A stretch of 64,000 nucleotides of DNA from Sporosarcina sp. (lineage in GTDB: Bacteria > Bacillota > Bacilli > Bacillales_A > Planococcaceae): contig JARIBI010000045.1 in NCBI GenBank assembly GCA_029257435.1, positions 1 to 64,000 on the forward strand, written 5' to 3'. Shown here piece after piece: positions 10,088 to 18,043 of this stretch. The position numbers and the translations under genes were made by a program. Under the pieces are notes generated by a model that saw only the letters and a program-made list of their open reading frames with translations, was not told the origin of the DNA and searched no databases. The stretch's first letter is position 1; each line of letters opens with the position of its first letter.

Positions 10088-10990
10088 TCAAATTCGATGC
10101 TGATCGTAATTGTGCAACTCAAGTAGTCTGGTTACTGCATTTAGTGTTGCATGACCAACTGGCGTGTCATAAGCGTGGATAGAATCCATCAGCTGATCAC
10201 GTGTGCGTGCTCCTACCAGTGCAGTCGCAACTGTATCATGCTGAAGACAGAATTGAATCGACGCTGCATGGAGATTTGACGCAGTTGCTGTCAAATTATG
10301 TACGATCTCACTGAGCGCAGGCTGCTCATAGTGAACAAATGAGTCAGTTTGGTCCAACCGCTGCTTAGCTTCAGCAGTTAGCAGACCTTTTGCTAAAGTC
10401 CCCCGTACAATGACAGAAGCACTGTGTTTTTTAATCATTGGAAACCATTCTTCAGGGCGTCTGTCGAGCATGTTGTAATGCATCATAATAGAAACTGCTT
10501 TGCTATCATTCAGAAACTGATGAATCACATTTGGCCGGATAGATGAAATTCCGTATTGGCGAATTACACCTTCGTCCTTTAACCGTTCAAACGCCTCCGT
10601 CACTTCTTCAAAATTATCATCTAGCGTTCCGCCATGAAGCTGATACAAATCAATATAATCAGTGCCCAGTCTTCTTAAGCTTGTCTTAACTCCTTCGATG
10701 ATATGTTCTTTTGAGGCATCCCAGTGCCATGTCTTTCCATCTGGATTCATCTTATTGCCAACCTTTGTGGCTAAGATGATTTCATCTCTTCGATTGCGGA
10801 TTGCATGTCCGACAACTTCTTCATTCTCACCGCCCTCGTACAAATCTGCAGTATCAAAGAACGTAATGCCTGCATCTAGTGCGGTTGATACGATATCGTC
10901 TGCCTCATCGCGATTAGTTGGCAGCGACATGCACCCAAGTCCCAGTTCAGATACATAAAGTCCGCGATTGCCGAGTTCTCTTTTCTTCAT
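10088..10990 (-). CDS. yqkF: aldo/keto reductase, YqkF-like
   Basis: A 300-residue NADPH-dependent aldo/keto reductase. The barrel tetrad is seen as Asp and Tyr in FFDTADLYEGGENEE (about 50-64), Lys in ILATKVGNK and His in LYQLHGG. The C-terminal VATALVGARTRDQL resembles the NADP phosphate-binding loop. The long open frame extends 143 codons upstream into nudF, but the ATG at 10990 has GGAGGTG in place and begins with the family-typical MKKRELGNRGLYVS. The substrate is unknown. It is divergent from nudF, as expected from the B. subtilis order yqkF-nudF. Confidence 0.92.
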   Translation of the reverse strand: MKKRELGNRGLYVSELGLGCMSLPTNRDEADDIVSTALDAGITFFDTADLYEGGENEEVVGHAIRNRRDEIILATKVGNKMNPDGKTWHWDASKEHIIEGVKTSLRRLGTDYIDLYQLHGGTLDDNFEEVTEAFERLKDEGVIRQYGISSIRPNVIHQFLNDSKAVSIMMHYNMLDRRPEEWFPMIKKHSASVIVRGTLAKGLLTAEAKQRLDQTDSFVHYEQPALSEIVHNLTATASNLHAASIQFCLQHDTVATALVGARTRDQLMDSIHAYDTPVGHATLNAVTRLLELHNYDQHRI

Positions 10991-11013
10991 GCATACACCT
11001 CCATTATTCCTCA

Positions 11014-11022
11014 TGGTATACT
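11014..11022 (+). promoter_or_regulatory. candidate extended -10 promoter of nudF
   Basis: TGGTATACT lies 31 bases before the nudF start and combines an extended -10 with TATACT. No clear -35 is seen. Confidence 0.45.
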
Positions 11023-11053
11023 GGACCAAACCAGAAGGAAAGTGGGGAACCTT

Positions 11054-11599
11054 ATGAAAAGATTCGAAGAGCGAACAATCGCCAGTGAGACCTTGTACAA
11101 TGGAAAGATTATTGAACTGCGTGTCGATGAGGTTGAACTGCCGGACGGCAAGCGTGCCAAGCGAGAACTCATCAAACACCCAGGGGCAGTTGCGATTATT
11201 GCCATTACGGATCAGAACAAATTGGTTCTTGTGGAACAATTCAGGAAAGCTCTTGAACGATCTATCATAGAAATTCCTGCAGGAAAGATTGAAGCAGGTG
11301 AAGACCCTCAGAAAACAGCAATCCGAGAGCTTGAAGAAGAAACAGGTTATCGTGCGAACGAATTTACATATGTCCAATCCTTTGCGACTTCTCCTGGTTT
11401 TGCTGATGAAATCATTCATCTTTATCTAGCGAGATCTTTAGAAAAAGTGGAAAATCCTGCAGCTGGTGATGAAGATGAATTCATCAACCTTCAGGAATGC
11501 ACGATTGAAGAGGCTGAGGAAATGATGAAAGATGGACGGATTTTTGATGCGAAAACAGCTTTTGCTGTTATGTTTTTAAAAGAACTATTGAAAAAATGA
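11054..11599 (+). CDS. nudF: ADP-ribose pyrophosphatase (Nudix hydrolase)
   Basis: A 181-residue Nudix enzyme hydrolysing ADP-ribose to AMP and ribose 5-phosphate. The Nudix box GKIEAGEDPQKTAIRELEEE continues to ETGY (77-99) and has all metal-binding glutamates. The N-terminal beta subdomain (FEERTIASETLYNGKIIEL) is that of ADPRase. The start at 11054 follows AGTGGGGA; the upstream ATG at 11042 lies inside that site. Length and neighbours (yqkF, fur) match B. subtilis NudF. Confidence 0.93.
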   Translation: MKRFEERTIASETLYNGKIIELRVDEVELPDGKRAKRELIKHPGAVAIIAITDQNKLVLVEQFRKALERSIIEIPAGKIEAGEDPQKTAIRELEEETGYRANEFTYVQSFATSPGFADEIIHLYLARSLEKVENPAAGDEDEFINLQECTIEEAEEMMKDGRIFDAKTAFAVMFLKELLKK

Positions 11600-11655
11600 A
11601 CTAATTATAACCGGACAAGCATAGAGTAGTACAAACTATTCGGAGGTGCTTGTCT

Positions 11656-12171
11656 ATGGTTCGTTCGTTATCGTTTTTGCAGTTGTTTGTGATACTCGCA
11701 GTAGGTTACATAGGCGGCGTGTTACTCTATCGAGGTATTCCAGATGCGGATTTCTCTTTTATCGTTCAGTTATACGATAGCCGTGCGGCGCAAATCAGCT
11801 CAGCATCTTTGCTTATCCAACTGGCGACAGTACTCTCTTTTTACGCAGCAGCTTTTGTTTTGTCAGTATCCAGGAGAACTAGATGGTCTGTTATGCTTGT
11901 AGGCGCGCTAAAAGCTGCACTGTTCGGCCTTGCCTCTGCACATATTCTTGCTGGTGGTGTGAATATGCTTGCTTACACAGGATGGTGGTTTCCATTCAAA
12001 CTGTTAGGGACATTTCTTGTGCTGCTATTTTGTTGGACACTTTCACCTCCTTTTTTCACTAAGAGATCGGTTAAAAGAACGCAAAATTTAAAGGTTCCTT
12101 TAATGATTGCCGGCGTTGGTCTGTTGCTATTCTTCGCTGACAAGGCTGTATACAATCTCTTAGGAGGTTAA
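11656..12171 (+). CDS. polytopic membrane protein of unknown function at the spoIIM position
   Basis: A 171-residue protein with about five hydrophobic segments (roughly 5-25, 48-68, 77-97, 105-125, 145-165). No catalytic motif is recognised. It lies between nudF and fur, where B. subtilis has spoIIM. Both are small membrane proteins, but I do not see the SpoIIM sequence signature. It could be a very divergent relative or an unrelated replacement. The ATG at 11656 has GGAGGTG 7 bases upstream; an in-frame TTG at 11650 is too close to that site. Confidence 0.65.
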   Translation: MVRSLSFLQLFVILAVGYIGGVLLYRGIPDADFSFIVQLYDSRAAQISSASLLIQLATVLSFYAAAFVLSVSRRTRWSVMLVGALKAALFGLASAHILAGGVNMLAYTGWWFPFKLLGTFLVLLFCWTLSPPFFTKRSVKRTQNLKVPLMIAGVGLLLFFADKAVYNLLGG

Positions 12172-12198
12172 AAGCGCCATAGGGCGGTTTCCTTTCTA

Positions 12199-12228
12199 TT
12201 GTCATAACGAATGACGATTTGCTATAAT
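12199..12228 (+). promoter_or_regulatory. promoter of fur
   Basis: TTGTCA (12199-12204), an 18-base spacer, and TATAAT (12223-12228) upstream of fur. I do not see a convincing PerR or Fur box overlapping it. Confidence 0.75.
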
Positions 12229-12254
12229 AGAATCATTCTTGAGGGGGGCGTCCT

Positions 12255-12713
12255 ATGGAAAGCCGAATTGAACGCATAAAAAAACAATTGCATGGGGCCA
12301 GCTATAAATTGACGCCTCAACGGGAAGCCACAGTCATGGTGCTTCTGGAAAACGAGGCAGACCATTTAAGTGCAGAAGATGTATTTCTGCTCGTTAAAGA
12401 AAAAGCCCCAGAAATTGGTCTAGCTACTGTTTACAGAACCCTAGAATTGTTAACTGAATTGAAAGTCGTAAACAAAATTAATTTTGGAGATGGCGTGGCT
12501 CGATATGATTTGCGAAAAGAAGGAGCTGCAAGGTTCCACCATCATCTAATATGTATTGAATGCGGAGCAGTCGATGAAATTCAAGAAGATCTTCTCGGTG
12601 AGGTAGAAAAAGTCGTTGAAAAACGATTTGGATTTACAGTCAAGGATCATTGGCTCACCTTCCATGGGATTTGCAAACGTTGTAAATCTGAGGGAGACAC
12701 AAAGGGAAAGTGA
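12255..12713 (+). CDS. fur: ferric uptake regulator family protein
   Basis: A 152-residue Fur-family repressor. The N-terminal winged helix contains LTPQREATVMVLLE and the recognition-helix segment GLATVYRTLELL. The metal-sensing HHHLICIECGAVDEI has the first CxxC pair (C...C in CIEC), and HGICKRC supplies the second near the C-terminus, forming the structural zinc site. Position between nudF and xerD fits Fur rather than PerR or Zur, though paralogues cannot be separated with certainty by eye. The ATG follows GAGGGGGG. Confidence 0.93.
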   Translation: MESRIERIKKQLHGASYKLTPQREATVMVLLENEADHLSAEDVFLLVKEKAPEIGLATVYRTLELLTELKVVNKINFGDGVARYDLRKEGAARFHHHLICIECGAVDEIQEDLLGEVEKVVEKRFGFTVKDHWLTFHGICKRCKSEGDTKGK

Positions 12714-12714
12714 G

Positions 12715-12742
12715 AGAGGGCGGCAGCATGCTGTCCTCTTTT
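12715..12742 (+). terminator. terminator after fur
   Basis: AGAGGGCGGCAGC pairs with GCTGTCCTCT (G-T pair included) directly after the fur stop, followed by four T. The T tract is short, so some read-through into xerD is possible. Confidence 0.6.
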
Positions 12743-12817
12743 AGCGTTTATGTGAGTAAAGGAGGGAAGGGATCCTTGTTTGCAGCATAATGTTGTTAAA
12801 CTGGATGTCCATATCAT

Positions 12818-13714
12818 ATGACAGATTTGCAATTCGCTCTGCAAGATTACTTGCACTTCTTAAAAGTTGAGCGGCAGCTGGCAGAAAATACAATCTCTTC
12901 TTACAAACGGGACTTAACCGCTTATATAAGCTGGCTTTCTAACAACCTAGCGCCTGCAGATACGATAGACCAGCAATTTATTACAAATTATTTGCATCTA
13001 TTGAAAGAACAAGGGAAATCATCCAGAACCATCTCAAGACATATCTCGTCGATCCGTTCTTTTCATCAGTTTATGCTGAGGGACAAGGTAACAGACACGG
13101 ATCCTACGGTACATTTAGAGCTGCCTAAATTGGAGAAGAAATTACCGCGCGTTCTCTCCGTATCAAATATTGATAAGCTCATTAAGGCAGTTGGTACATC
13201 GACACCGCAGAGCATACGGGACACTGCAATCCTTGAACTGTTATATGGTACAGGAATGAGGGTAAGTGAACTAATAGGCATGGATGCCGATGATATCAAT
13301 TTAACAATGGGATTTGTTCGCGTTTTCGGTAAAGGAAGTAAAGAACGGATTATTCCTTTAGGAAGCACCGCGGTGAAAGCGTGTACAAGCTACCTGAAAG
13401 ACGTTCGGCCTGAGTTCGTTTCTTCTGGCGCAAGTAAAGATGCACTTTTCTTGAATGCAAGAGGGGGGCGGTTAACTCGACAAAGTATTTGGAGCCTATT
13501 GCAAGACGTTTCTAAAAATGCTGGTTTAACACAAAAGTTGACACCGCACATGTTGCGTCACTCTTTTGCAACACACCTCGTGGAAAACGGAGCTGACCTC
13601 AGAGCTGTACAAGAAATGCTTGGACATGCGGATATTTCAACGACTCAAATCTATACACACGTCAGTCGAACGCGATTAAAAGATGTGTATAGTCAGTTTC
13701 ATCCAAGAGCATAA
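12818..13714 (+). CDS. xerD: site-specific tyrosine recombinase XerD
   Basis: A 298-residue tyrosine recombinase that resolves chromosome dimers at dif with XerC/CodV. The N-terminal SAM-like core-binding domain covers 1-85. The catalytic set is complete: R148 (GTGMRVSEL), K172, H244 and R247 (HMLRHSF), H270 (LGHADISTTQ), Y279 (IYTHVS). Length is that of XerD (RipX). Only one start is possible because an in-frame stop lies at 12797; its ribosome site is weak (TGGA), suggesting low translation. Location downstream of fur and upstream of deoB matches ripX-drm. Confidence 0.95.
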   Translation: MTDLQFALQDYLHFLKVERQLAENTISSYKRDLTAYISWLSNNLAPADTIDQQFITNYLHLLKEQGKSSRTISRHISSIRSFHQFMLRDKVTDTDPTVHLELPKLEKKLPRVLSVSNIDKLIKAVGTSTPQSIRDTAILELLYGTGMRVSELIGMDADDINLTMGFVRVFGKGSKERIIPLGSTAVKACTSYLKDVRPEFVSSGASKDALFLNARGGRLTRQSIWSLLQDVSKNAGLTQKLTPHMLRHSFATHLVENGADLRAVQEMLGHADISTTQIYTHVSRTRLKDVYSQFHPRA

Positions 13715-13740
13715 TCATATTATTATAGGAGGTAATTCAA

Positions 13741-14940
13741 ATGAATGCACAGCCATTTAAAAGAATTCACTTAATCGTTCTTGATTCTGTCGGGATCGGT
13801 GAAGCACCGGACGCCCACTTGTTTGGGGATGAAGGCGCTGATACACTCGGTCATATCGGAGAACATATGGAAAATGGTTTACATATGCCGAACCTGGCTC
13901 GTTTGGGCTTGTCTAATATTAAGAAAATCCAAGGTATTCCTGAAGAGCAATTTCCGATTGGGCTATACGGTAAAATGCAAGAAGCGTCAGTGGGAAAAGA
14001 TACGATGACAGGTCATTGGGAAATGATGGGGCTGAATATTGATAAGCCATTTAAAGTGTATCCAAATGGCTTTCCTTCTGAACTGATAGAAGAGCTGGAA
14101 AATCGGACAGGCCGTAAAGTAATCTGTAACCAGCCAGCAAGCGGTACTGCTGTTATCGAAGAATACGGAAAAGAGCACATGGAAACCGGAGCACTAATTG
14201 TTTACACATCTGCCGATCCTGTTCTTCAAATTGCAGCGCATGAAGGCATTATTCCAATTGAAGAGCAATATCGTATTTGTGAAATTGCTCGTGATATTAC
14301 ATTGCAGCCTGAATTTTTAGTTGGGCGGGTCATTGCGCGTCCATTTATCGGTGAACCAGGCAGCTTTACTCGTACGACAAATCGACATGATTATGCACTT
14401 AAACCGTTTTCCCCAACTGTCATGAATGCTTTGCAGGATAGTGGACGGGATGTAGTTGCTGTAGGGAAAATCTCTGATATCTTTAACAATGAAGGTGTCA
14501 CAAAAGCAGTTCGTACGAAGAGCAATATGGATGGAGTCGATAAATTGCTCATAGAAATGGACACTGATTTCGAGGGATTAAGTTTTACAAACCTTGTGGA
14601 CTTCGATGCACTTTTCGGGCATCGTCGTGATCCCGAAGGCTATGGACTTGCTTTACAAGAATTCGATGCCCGCATGCCTGAAATAATGTCCCGTTTGAAA
14701 ACGGATGATTTATTGATCATCACTGCGGATCATGGGAACGATCCAATTCATGAAGGAACGGATCACACTCGAGAGTTTGTTCCATTACTTGTATTCTCTC
14801 CACGTTTTACAAGTGGCGGTTCACTCCCGCTACGCAAGACTTTTGCTGATATCGGAGCAACAATTGCCGAGAATTTTGAAGCGAAAGCACCTGAATTCGG
14901 AGAAAGTTTTTTACAATCATTAAACGAAAAGGCACGGTGA
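13741..14940 (+). CDS. deoB: phosphopentomutase
   Basis: A 399-residue alkaline-phosphatase-superfamily mutase interconverting ribose/deoxyribose 1- and 5-phosphates. The metal site begins with [14 protein letters not shown] (about 11-24). The phosphorylated threonine lies in [13 protein letters not shown], and ITADHGNDP plus DHTREFVP hold the remaining metal ligands. TAGGAGG precedes the ATG. It is followed within a few bases by pdp, so nucleoside phosphorolysis and pentose phosphate recovery are coupled. In B. subtilis (drm) the next gene is pupG, which is absent here. Confidence 0.97.
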   Translation: MNAQPFKRIHLIVLDSVGIGEAPDAHLFGDEGADTLGHIGEHMENGLHMPNLARLGLSNIKKIQGIPEEQFPIGLYGKMQEASVGKDTMTGHWEMMGLNIDKPFKVYPNGFPSELIEELENRTGRKVICNQPASGTAVIEEYGKEHMETGALIVYTSADPVLQIAAHEGIIPIEEQYRICEIARDITLQPEFLVGRVIARPFIGEPGSFTRTTNRHDYALKPFSPTVMNALQDSGRDVVAVGKISDIFNNEGVTKAVRTKSNMDGVDKLLIEMDTDFEGLSFTNLVDFDALFGHRRDPEGYGLALQEFDARMPEIMSRLKTDDLLIITADHGNDPIHEGTDHTREFVPLLVFSPRFTSGGSLPLRKTFADIGATIAENFEAKAPEFGESFLQSLNEKAR

Positions 14941-14945
14941 TCAGA

Positions 14946-16247
14946 ATGAGAATGGTCGATGTGATTCGGAAAAAAAGAGATGGCGAGACGTTGTCAGAAG
15001 AAGAAATTCGTTTCTTCATAAATGGATACACAGATGGCACAATCAATGATTATCAAGCAAGTGCTTTTCTAATGGCAATCTATTTCTCTGATATGGACGC
15101 AGAAGAACAAGGGTATTTAACGATGGCTATGGTGAATTCAGGCGACCAAATCGATTTGTCAGCAATTAAGGGGATTAAAGTCGATAAGCATTCTACAGGA
15201 GGCGTTGGTGATACAACGACGCTTATTCTTGCACCGCTTGTAGCTGCATGCGGGGTGCCTGTTGCCAAAATGAGCGGCAGAGGACTGGGACACACTGGAG
15301 GAACTCTTGATAAGTTAGAATCAATCGAAGGTTTCCATATCGAAATCTCAGAGTCAGATTTCGTGAAACAAGTTAATGATTTGAAATTAGCGGTCATTGG
15401 GCAAAGTGGTAATTTAACGCCTGCTGATAAAAAGCTCTACGCGCTTCGCGATGTCACAGCGACAGTGGATAGCATCCCGTTAATTGCCAGCTCTATTATG
15501 AGTAAAAAGATTGCAGCAGGTGCAGATGCAATTGTATTGGATGTGAAGACGGGTGACGGTGCCTTCATGAAAACAACTGAAGATGCGGAAGCGTTAGCTC
15601 AATCGATGGTGGCGATCGGCAGGGAAGTGGGCCGCAATACGATGGCTGTTATTTCGGATATGAGTCAGCCGCTTGGCTATGCGATCGGGAATGCCCTTGA
15701 AGTGAAAGAAGCAATCGATACACTGAACGGCAATGGACCAGAAGACTTGACTGAATTGTGTCTTGTCCTTGGGAGTGAGATGTTGATTGCCGGAGATAAA
15801 GCAAAAAATACAAAAGATGCTCGAAAACAGCTGAACGAAGTCATTAAAAATGGGTCAGCTTTGGAGTTATTCGCTAAGTTCCTTGAAGCGCAAGGCGGGA
15901 ATCCTGAAATTGTAAAAAATCCGGAACTTTTGCCGAAAGCCGCTTATCAAATTGAAGTGAAATCGACAACAACTGGATTTATAACAAAGATGGAAGCTGA
16001 TGAAATCGGTGTTGCAGCGATGCTGCTGGGAGCAGGAAGGGCGACTAAAGAGGATGATATCGACTTGGCTGTGGGCATTATCCTTAAGAAAAAAATTGGG
16101 GATTCTGTGAAGTCGGGAGAGACGATTGCAGTTGTCCACTCGAATACAGAAAATATATTTCAAACTGAGAGCTTGCTGCTGAAACATATTCATATTTCAC
16201 AACACGCTCCGAAACGACCCAAGCTGATTCATAAAATTATGAAATAA
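14946..16247 (+). CDS. pdp: pyrimidine-nucleoside phosphorylase
   Basis: A 433-residue enzyme splitting uridine, thymidine and deoxyuridine to base and (deoxy)ribose 1-phosphate. The N-terminal [14 protein letters not shown] and the signature [14 protein letters not shown] are typical. [18 protein letters not shown] is the family phosphorylase motif. The C-terminal swivelling domain is present to full length. A GTG at 14937 overlaps the deoB stop, but the ATG at 14946 matches the family N-terminus. The operon partner deoB would convert its sugar phosphate product. Confidence 0.96.
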   Translation: MRMVDVIRKKRDGETLSEEEIRFFINGYTDGTINDYQASAFLMAIYFSDMDAEEQGYLTMAMVNSGDQIDLSAIKGIKVDKHSTGGVGDTTTLILAPLVAACGVPVAKMSGRGLGHTGGTLDKLESIEGFHIEISESDFVKQVNDLKLAVIGQSGNLTPADKKLYALRDVTATVDSIPLIASSIMSKKIAAGADAIVLDVKTGDGAFMKTTEDAEALAQSMVAIGREVGRNTMAVISDMSQPLGYAIGNALEVKEAIDTLNGNGPEDLTELCLVLGSEMLIAGDKAKNTKDARKQLNEVIKNGSALELFAKFLEAQGGNPEIVKNPELLPKAAYQIEVKSTTTGFITKMEADEIGVAAMLLGAGRATKEDDIDLAVGIILKKKIGDSVKSGETIAVVHSNTENIFQTESLLLKHIHISQHAPKRPKLIHKIMK

Positions 16248-16265
16248 GATTGCCTATACATCAGT

Positions 16266-16303
16266 AAAGCACCAATCACGATATTCGTGATTGGTGCTTT
16301 TTG
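16266..16303 (+). terminator. terminator after pdp
   Basis: AAAGCACCAATCACG pairs with CGTGATTGGTGCTTT (15 bp) with a short loop, ending in T. It isolates the nucleoside operon from the spoIIA promoter. Confidence 0.93.
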
Positions 16304-16407
16304 ATATCAAAAAAGAATAGCTGTCTAAAGATTGTTCTAATCGGACATACTGTGGGCAAGTTCTAATGTCGGTTCTTGTAACGTTAACACTAGTTTTGTC
16401 ATGAAGA

Positions 16408-16435
16408 AGGGTTCAGCTTTTCCGCCGTTGAATAG
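16408..16435 (+). promoter_or_regulatory. SigH-type promoter of the spoIIA operon
   Basis: AGGGTTC (16408-16414), 12 bases, then GTTGAATAG (16427-16435) agrees well with the SigH pattern (AGGAWWT, 12 bases, RWWGAAT). Spo0A-box-like TGTCGGT (16367-16373) and TTTGTCATG (16395-16403) lie upstream. This is the arrangement known for B. subtilis spoIIA. Confidence 0.75.
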
Positions 16436-16458
16436 TTGGCGAGAAGGAGGGATTAACG

Positions 16459-16812
16459 ATGACAGATATAGCAATTACAAAAAATGGCATCATAGTTGTG
16501 ACGTTACGCGGAGAATTAGGAAATCATGAAGCCAATCGCATTCGAACACAAATTTCATCGGAGATCTTTAGTGGAAAAGTGCACGGGGTGATCTGGGATT
16601 TGACGTATCTTGGATTTATGGATAGTTCAGGGATTGGATTGATTTTAGGGCGAATGAGAGATCTTTCACCTGTAAATGGGAAGACACTCATACTTAATCC
16701 CTCAGCCACGATGGAGAAGATTTTTCAATTCTCAGGTCTTGGCGAAGTGGTGAGGCATTGCAATGCAGAAAAAGCTATAGGTGAAATCGGAGGGGTTTTA
16801 CATGAACAATGA
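16459..16812 (+). CDS. spoIIAA: anti-sigma F factor antagonist SpoIIAA
   Basis: A 117-residue STAS-domain protein. When unphosphorylated in the forespore it releases SigF from SpoIIAB. The phosphorylation site is in FMDSSGIG (serine 56/57), matching the DSSG motif. Length equals the B. subtilis protein. A good GAAGGAGGG precedes the ATG. It overlaps spoIIAB by 11 bases. In B. subtilis dacF precedes it in the operon; here the operon starts with spoIIAA directly behind its promoter. Confidence 0.97.
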   Translation: MTDIAITKNGIIVVTLRGELGNHEANRIRTQISSEIFSGKVHGVIWDLTYLGFMDSSGIGLILGRMRDLSPVNGKTLILNPSATMEKIFQFSGLGEVVRHCNAEKAIGEIGGVLHEQ

Positions 16813-17248
16813 GATGACATTGTCATTTGTCGCAATCGAGGAGAACGAAGCGTTGGCTAGAATGACGATGACGTGTTTCATAACACCTTTAGATCCGACG
16901 ATTGAAGAGTTATCCGAATTTAAAACGATAGTTTCTGAAGCTGTAACCAATGCAATTATTCATGGTTATGACTGTGATGGAAAAAGAGAAGTGACCATTC
17001 GTGCAAAAATTGAAGATAGTAAAGTGACAATGACAGTTACGGATGAAGGAAATGGCATTTTCGACGTAGATCAGGCGATGGAACCGATGTTTACAACAAA
17101 ACCCTTGTTAGAAAGATCCGGGATGGGCTTTACGATCATGGAAAGTTTTGCAGATAAATTGTCAGTAGAATCCGCTATTGGACAAGGGACTGTTGTGCGG
17201 TTTGAAAAAACATTTTCTCCGGTCGCGGAAAAAAGCAGAATGAGGTGA
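16802..17248 (+). CDS. spoIIAB: anti-sigma F factor / serine kinase SpoIIAB
   Basis: A 148-residue GHKL ATPase that binds SigF and phosphorylates SpoIIAA. The N box is EAVTNAIIHGY, the G1 box DEGNGI, and the G2 region SGMGFTIMESF. The open frame begins earlier, but MNNEMTLSF at 16802 follows GGAGGGG and matches the family N-terminus. It is coupled to spoIIAA by overlap, and sigF follows after 3 bases. Confidence 0.97.
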   Translation: MNNEMTLSFVAIEENEALARMTMTCFITPLDPTIEELSEFKTIVSEAVTNAIIHGYDCDGKREVTIRAKIEDSKVTMTVTDEGNGIFDVDQAMEPMFTTKPLLERSGMGFTIMESFADKLSVESAIGQGTVVRFEKTFSPVAEKSRMR

Positions 17249-17251
17249 CCT

Positions 17252-18043
17252 ATGGAAATGTCTGTTGAAAAAAATGGAGCACTTCTATCCCAAGAGGAAA
17301 TGCGCATGCTGATTCAACAGTCCCAATCAGGCGATAAGGAATCCCGCAGACGCATGGTGGAAGGGAATACACGCCTCGTCTGGTCAATTGTTCAGCGGTT
17401 CGCTTCGCGTGGTGCAGACTTGGAGGATCTGTTTCAAATCGGCTGTATCGGCCTTATGAAATCGATTGATAAATTCGATCTATCCTATGAAGTAAAGTTT
17501 TCTACGTATGCCGTCCCAATGATTGTAGGAGAAATTCAACGTTTTCTGCGAGATGATGGAATGGTGAAAGTGAGTCGTTCCATTCGTGAACTCAGTTTCA
17601 AAATTAGGCATGCCACTGACAGTTATGTGAAAGAGCATGGTACCTCACCTTCCATATCCGAACTTGCGGAGACGTTGGAAGTTACAATTGATGAAATTAT
17701 TTTGGCGTCTGATGCTTTAAGGGATCCAGCATCCCTGCACGAGCAGTTATACGATAGCGATGGAGATAGCCTAACTTTAATGGATCAACTTAAAGATGAT
17801 CGTTCAACGCGTTTGTTTGACCATATTCCGTTACGGGATGTAGTTTCAAAACTAAACAAGCGAGATCAAACAATTATATACATGCGATACTATTTAGATT
17901 GTACACAAAGTGATATTGCAGAAAGAATTGGGATTTCCCAAGTACAAGTATCACGGTTGGAAAAGAAAATATTAGCCCAGCTAAAAACATGGATGGGTGC
18001 AACTGTAGAAGAAACGTTGGACAAAGCGAGGGCTGATCAGTAA
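17252..18043 (+). CDS. sigF: RNA polymerase sigma-F factor
   Basis: A 263-residue forespore sigma factor. Region 2 includes LFQIGCIGLMKSIDKFD and YAVPMIVGEIQRFLRDD. Region 4 has the helix-turn-helix TQSDIAERIGISQVQVSRLEK. Slightly longer than the B. subtilis protein (255). The ATG at 17252 has GAGGTG close by; the ATG two codons later is an alternative. It is third in the operon and its TAA is directly followed by the spoVAF ATG. Confidence 0.97.
   Translation: MEMSVEKNGALLSQEEMRMLIQQSQSGDKESRRRMVEGNTRLVWSIVQRFASRGADLEDLFQIGCIGLMKSIDKFDLSYEVKFSTYAVPMIVGEIQRFLRDDGMVKVSRSIRELSFKIRHATDSYVKEHGTSPSISELAETLEVTIDEIILASDALRDPASLHEQLYDSDGDSLTLMDQLKDDRSTRLFDHIPLRDVVSKLNKRDQTIIYMRYYLDCTQSDIAERIGISQVQVSRLEKKILAQLKTWMGATVEETLDKARADQ

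Noticed and set aside
10991..11419. N-terminal extension of the yqkF frame by 143 codons
   Set aside because: It overlaps nudF on the other strand, and the ATG at 10990 has a fitting ribosome site and the family N-terminus.
12710..12790. 26-codon GTG frame overlapping the fur stop (possible yqzK remnant)
   Set aside because: It contains the fur terminator hairpin and shows no likeness to YqzK or a membrane segment.
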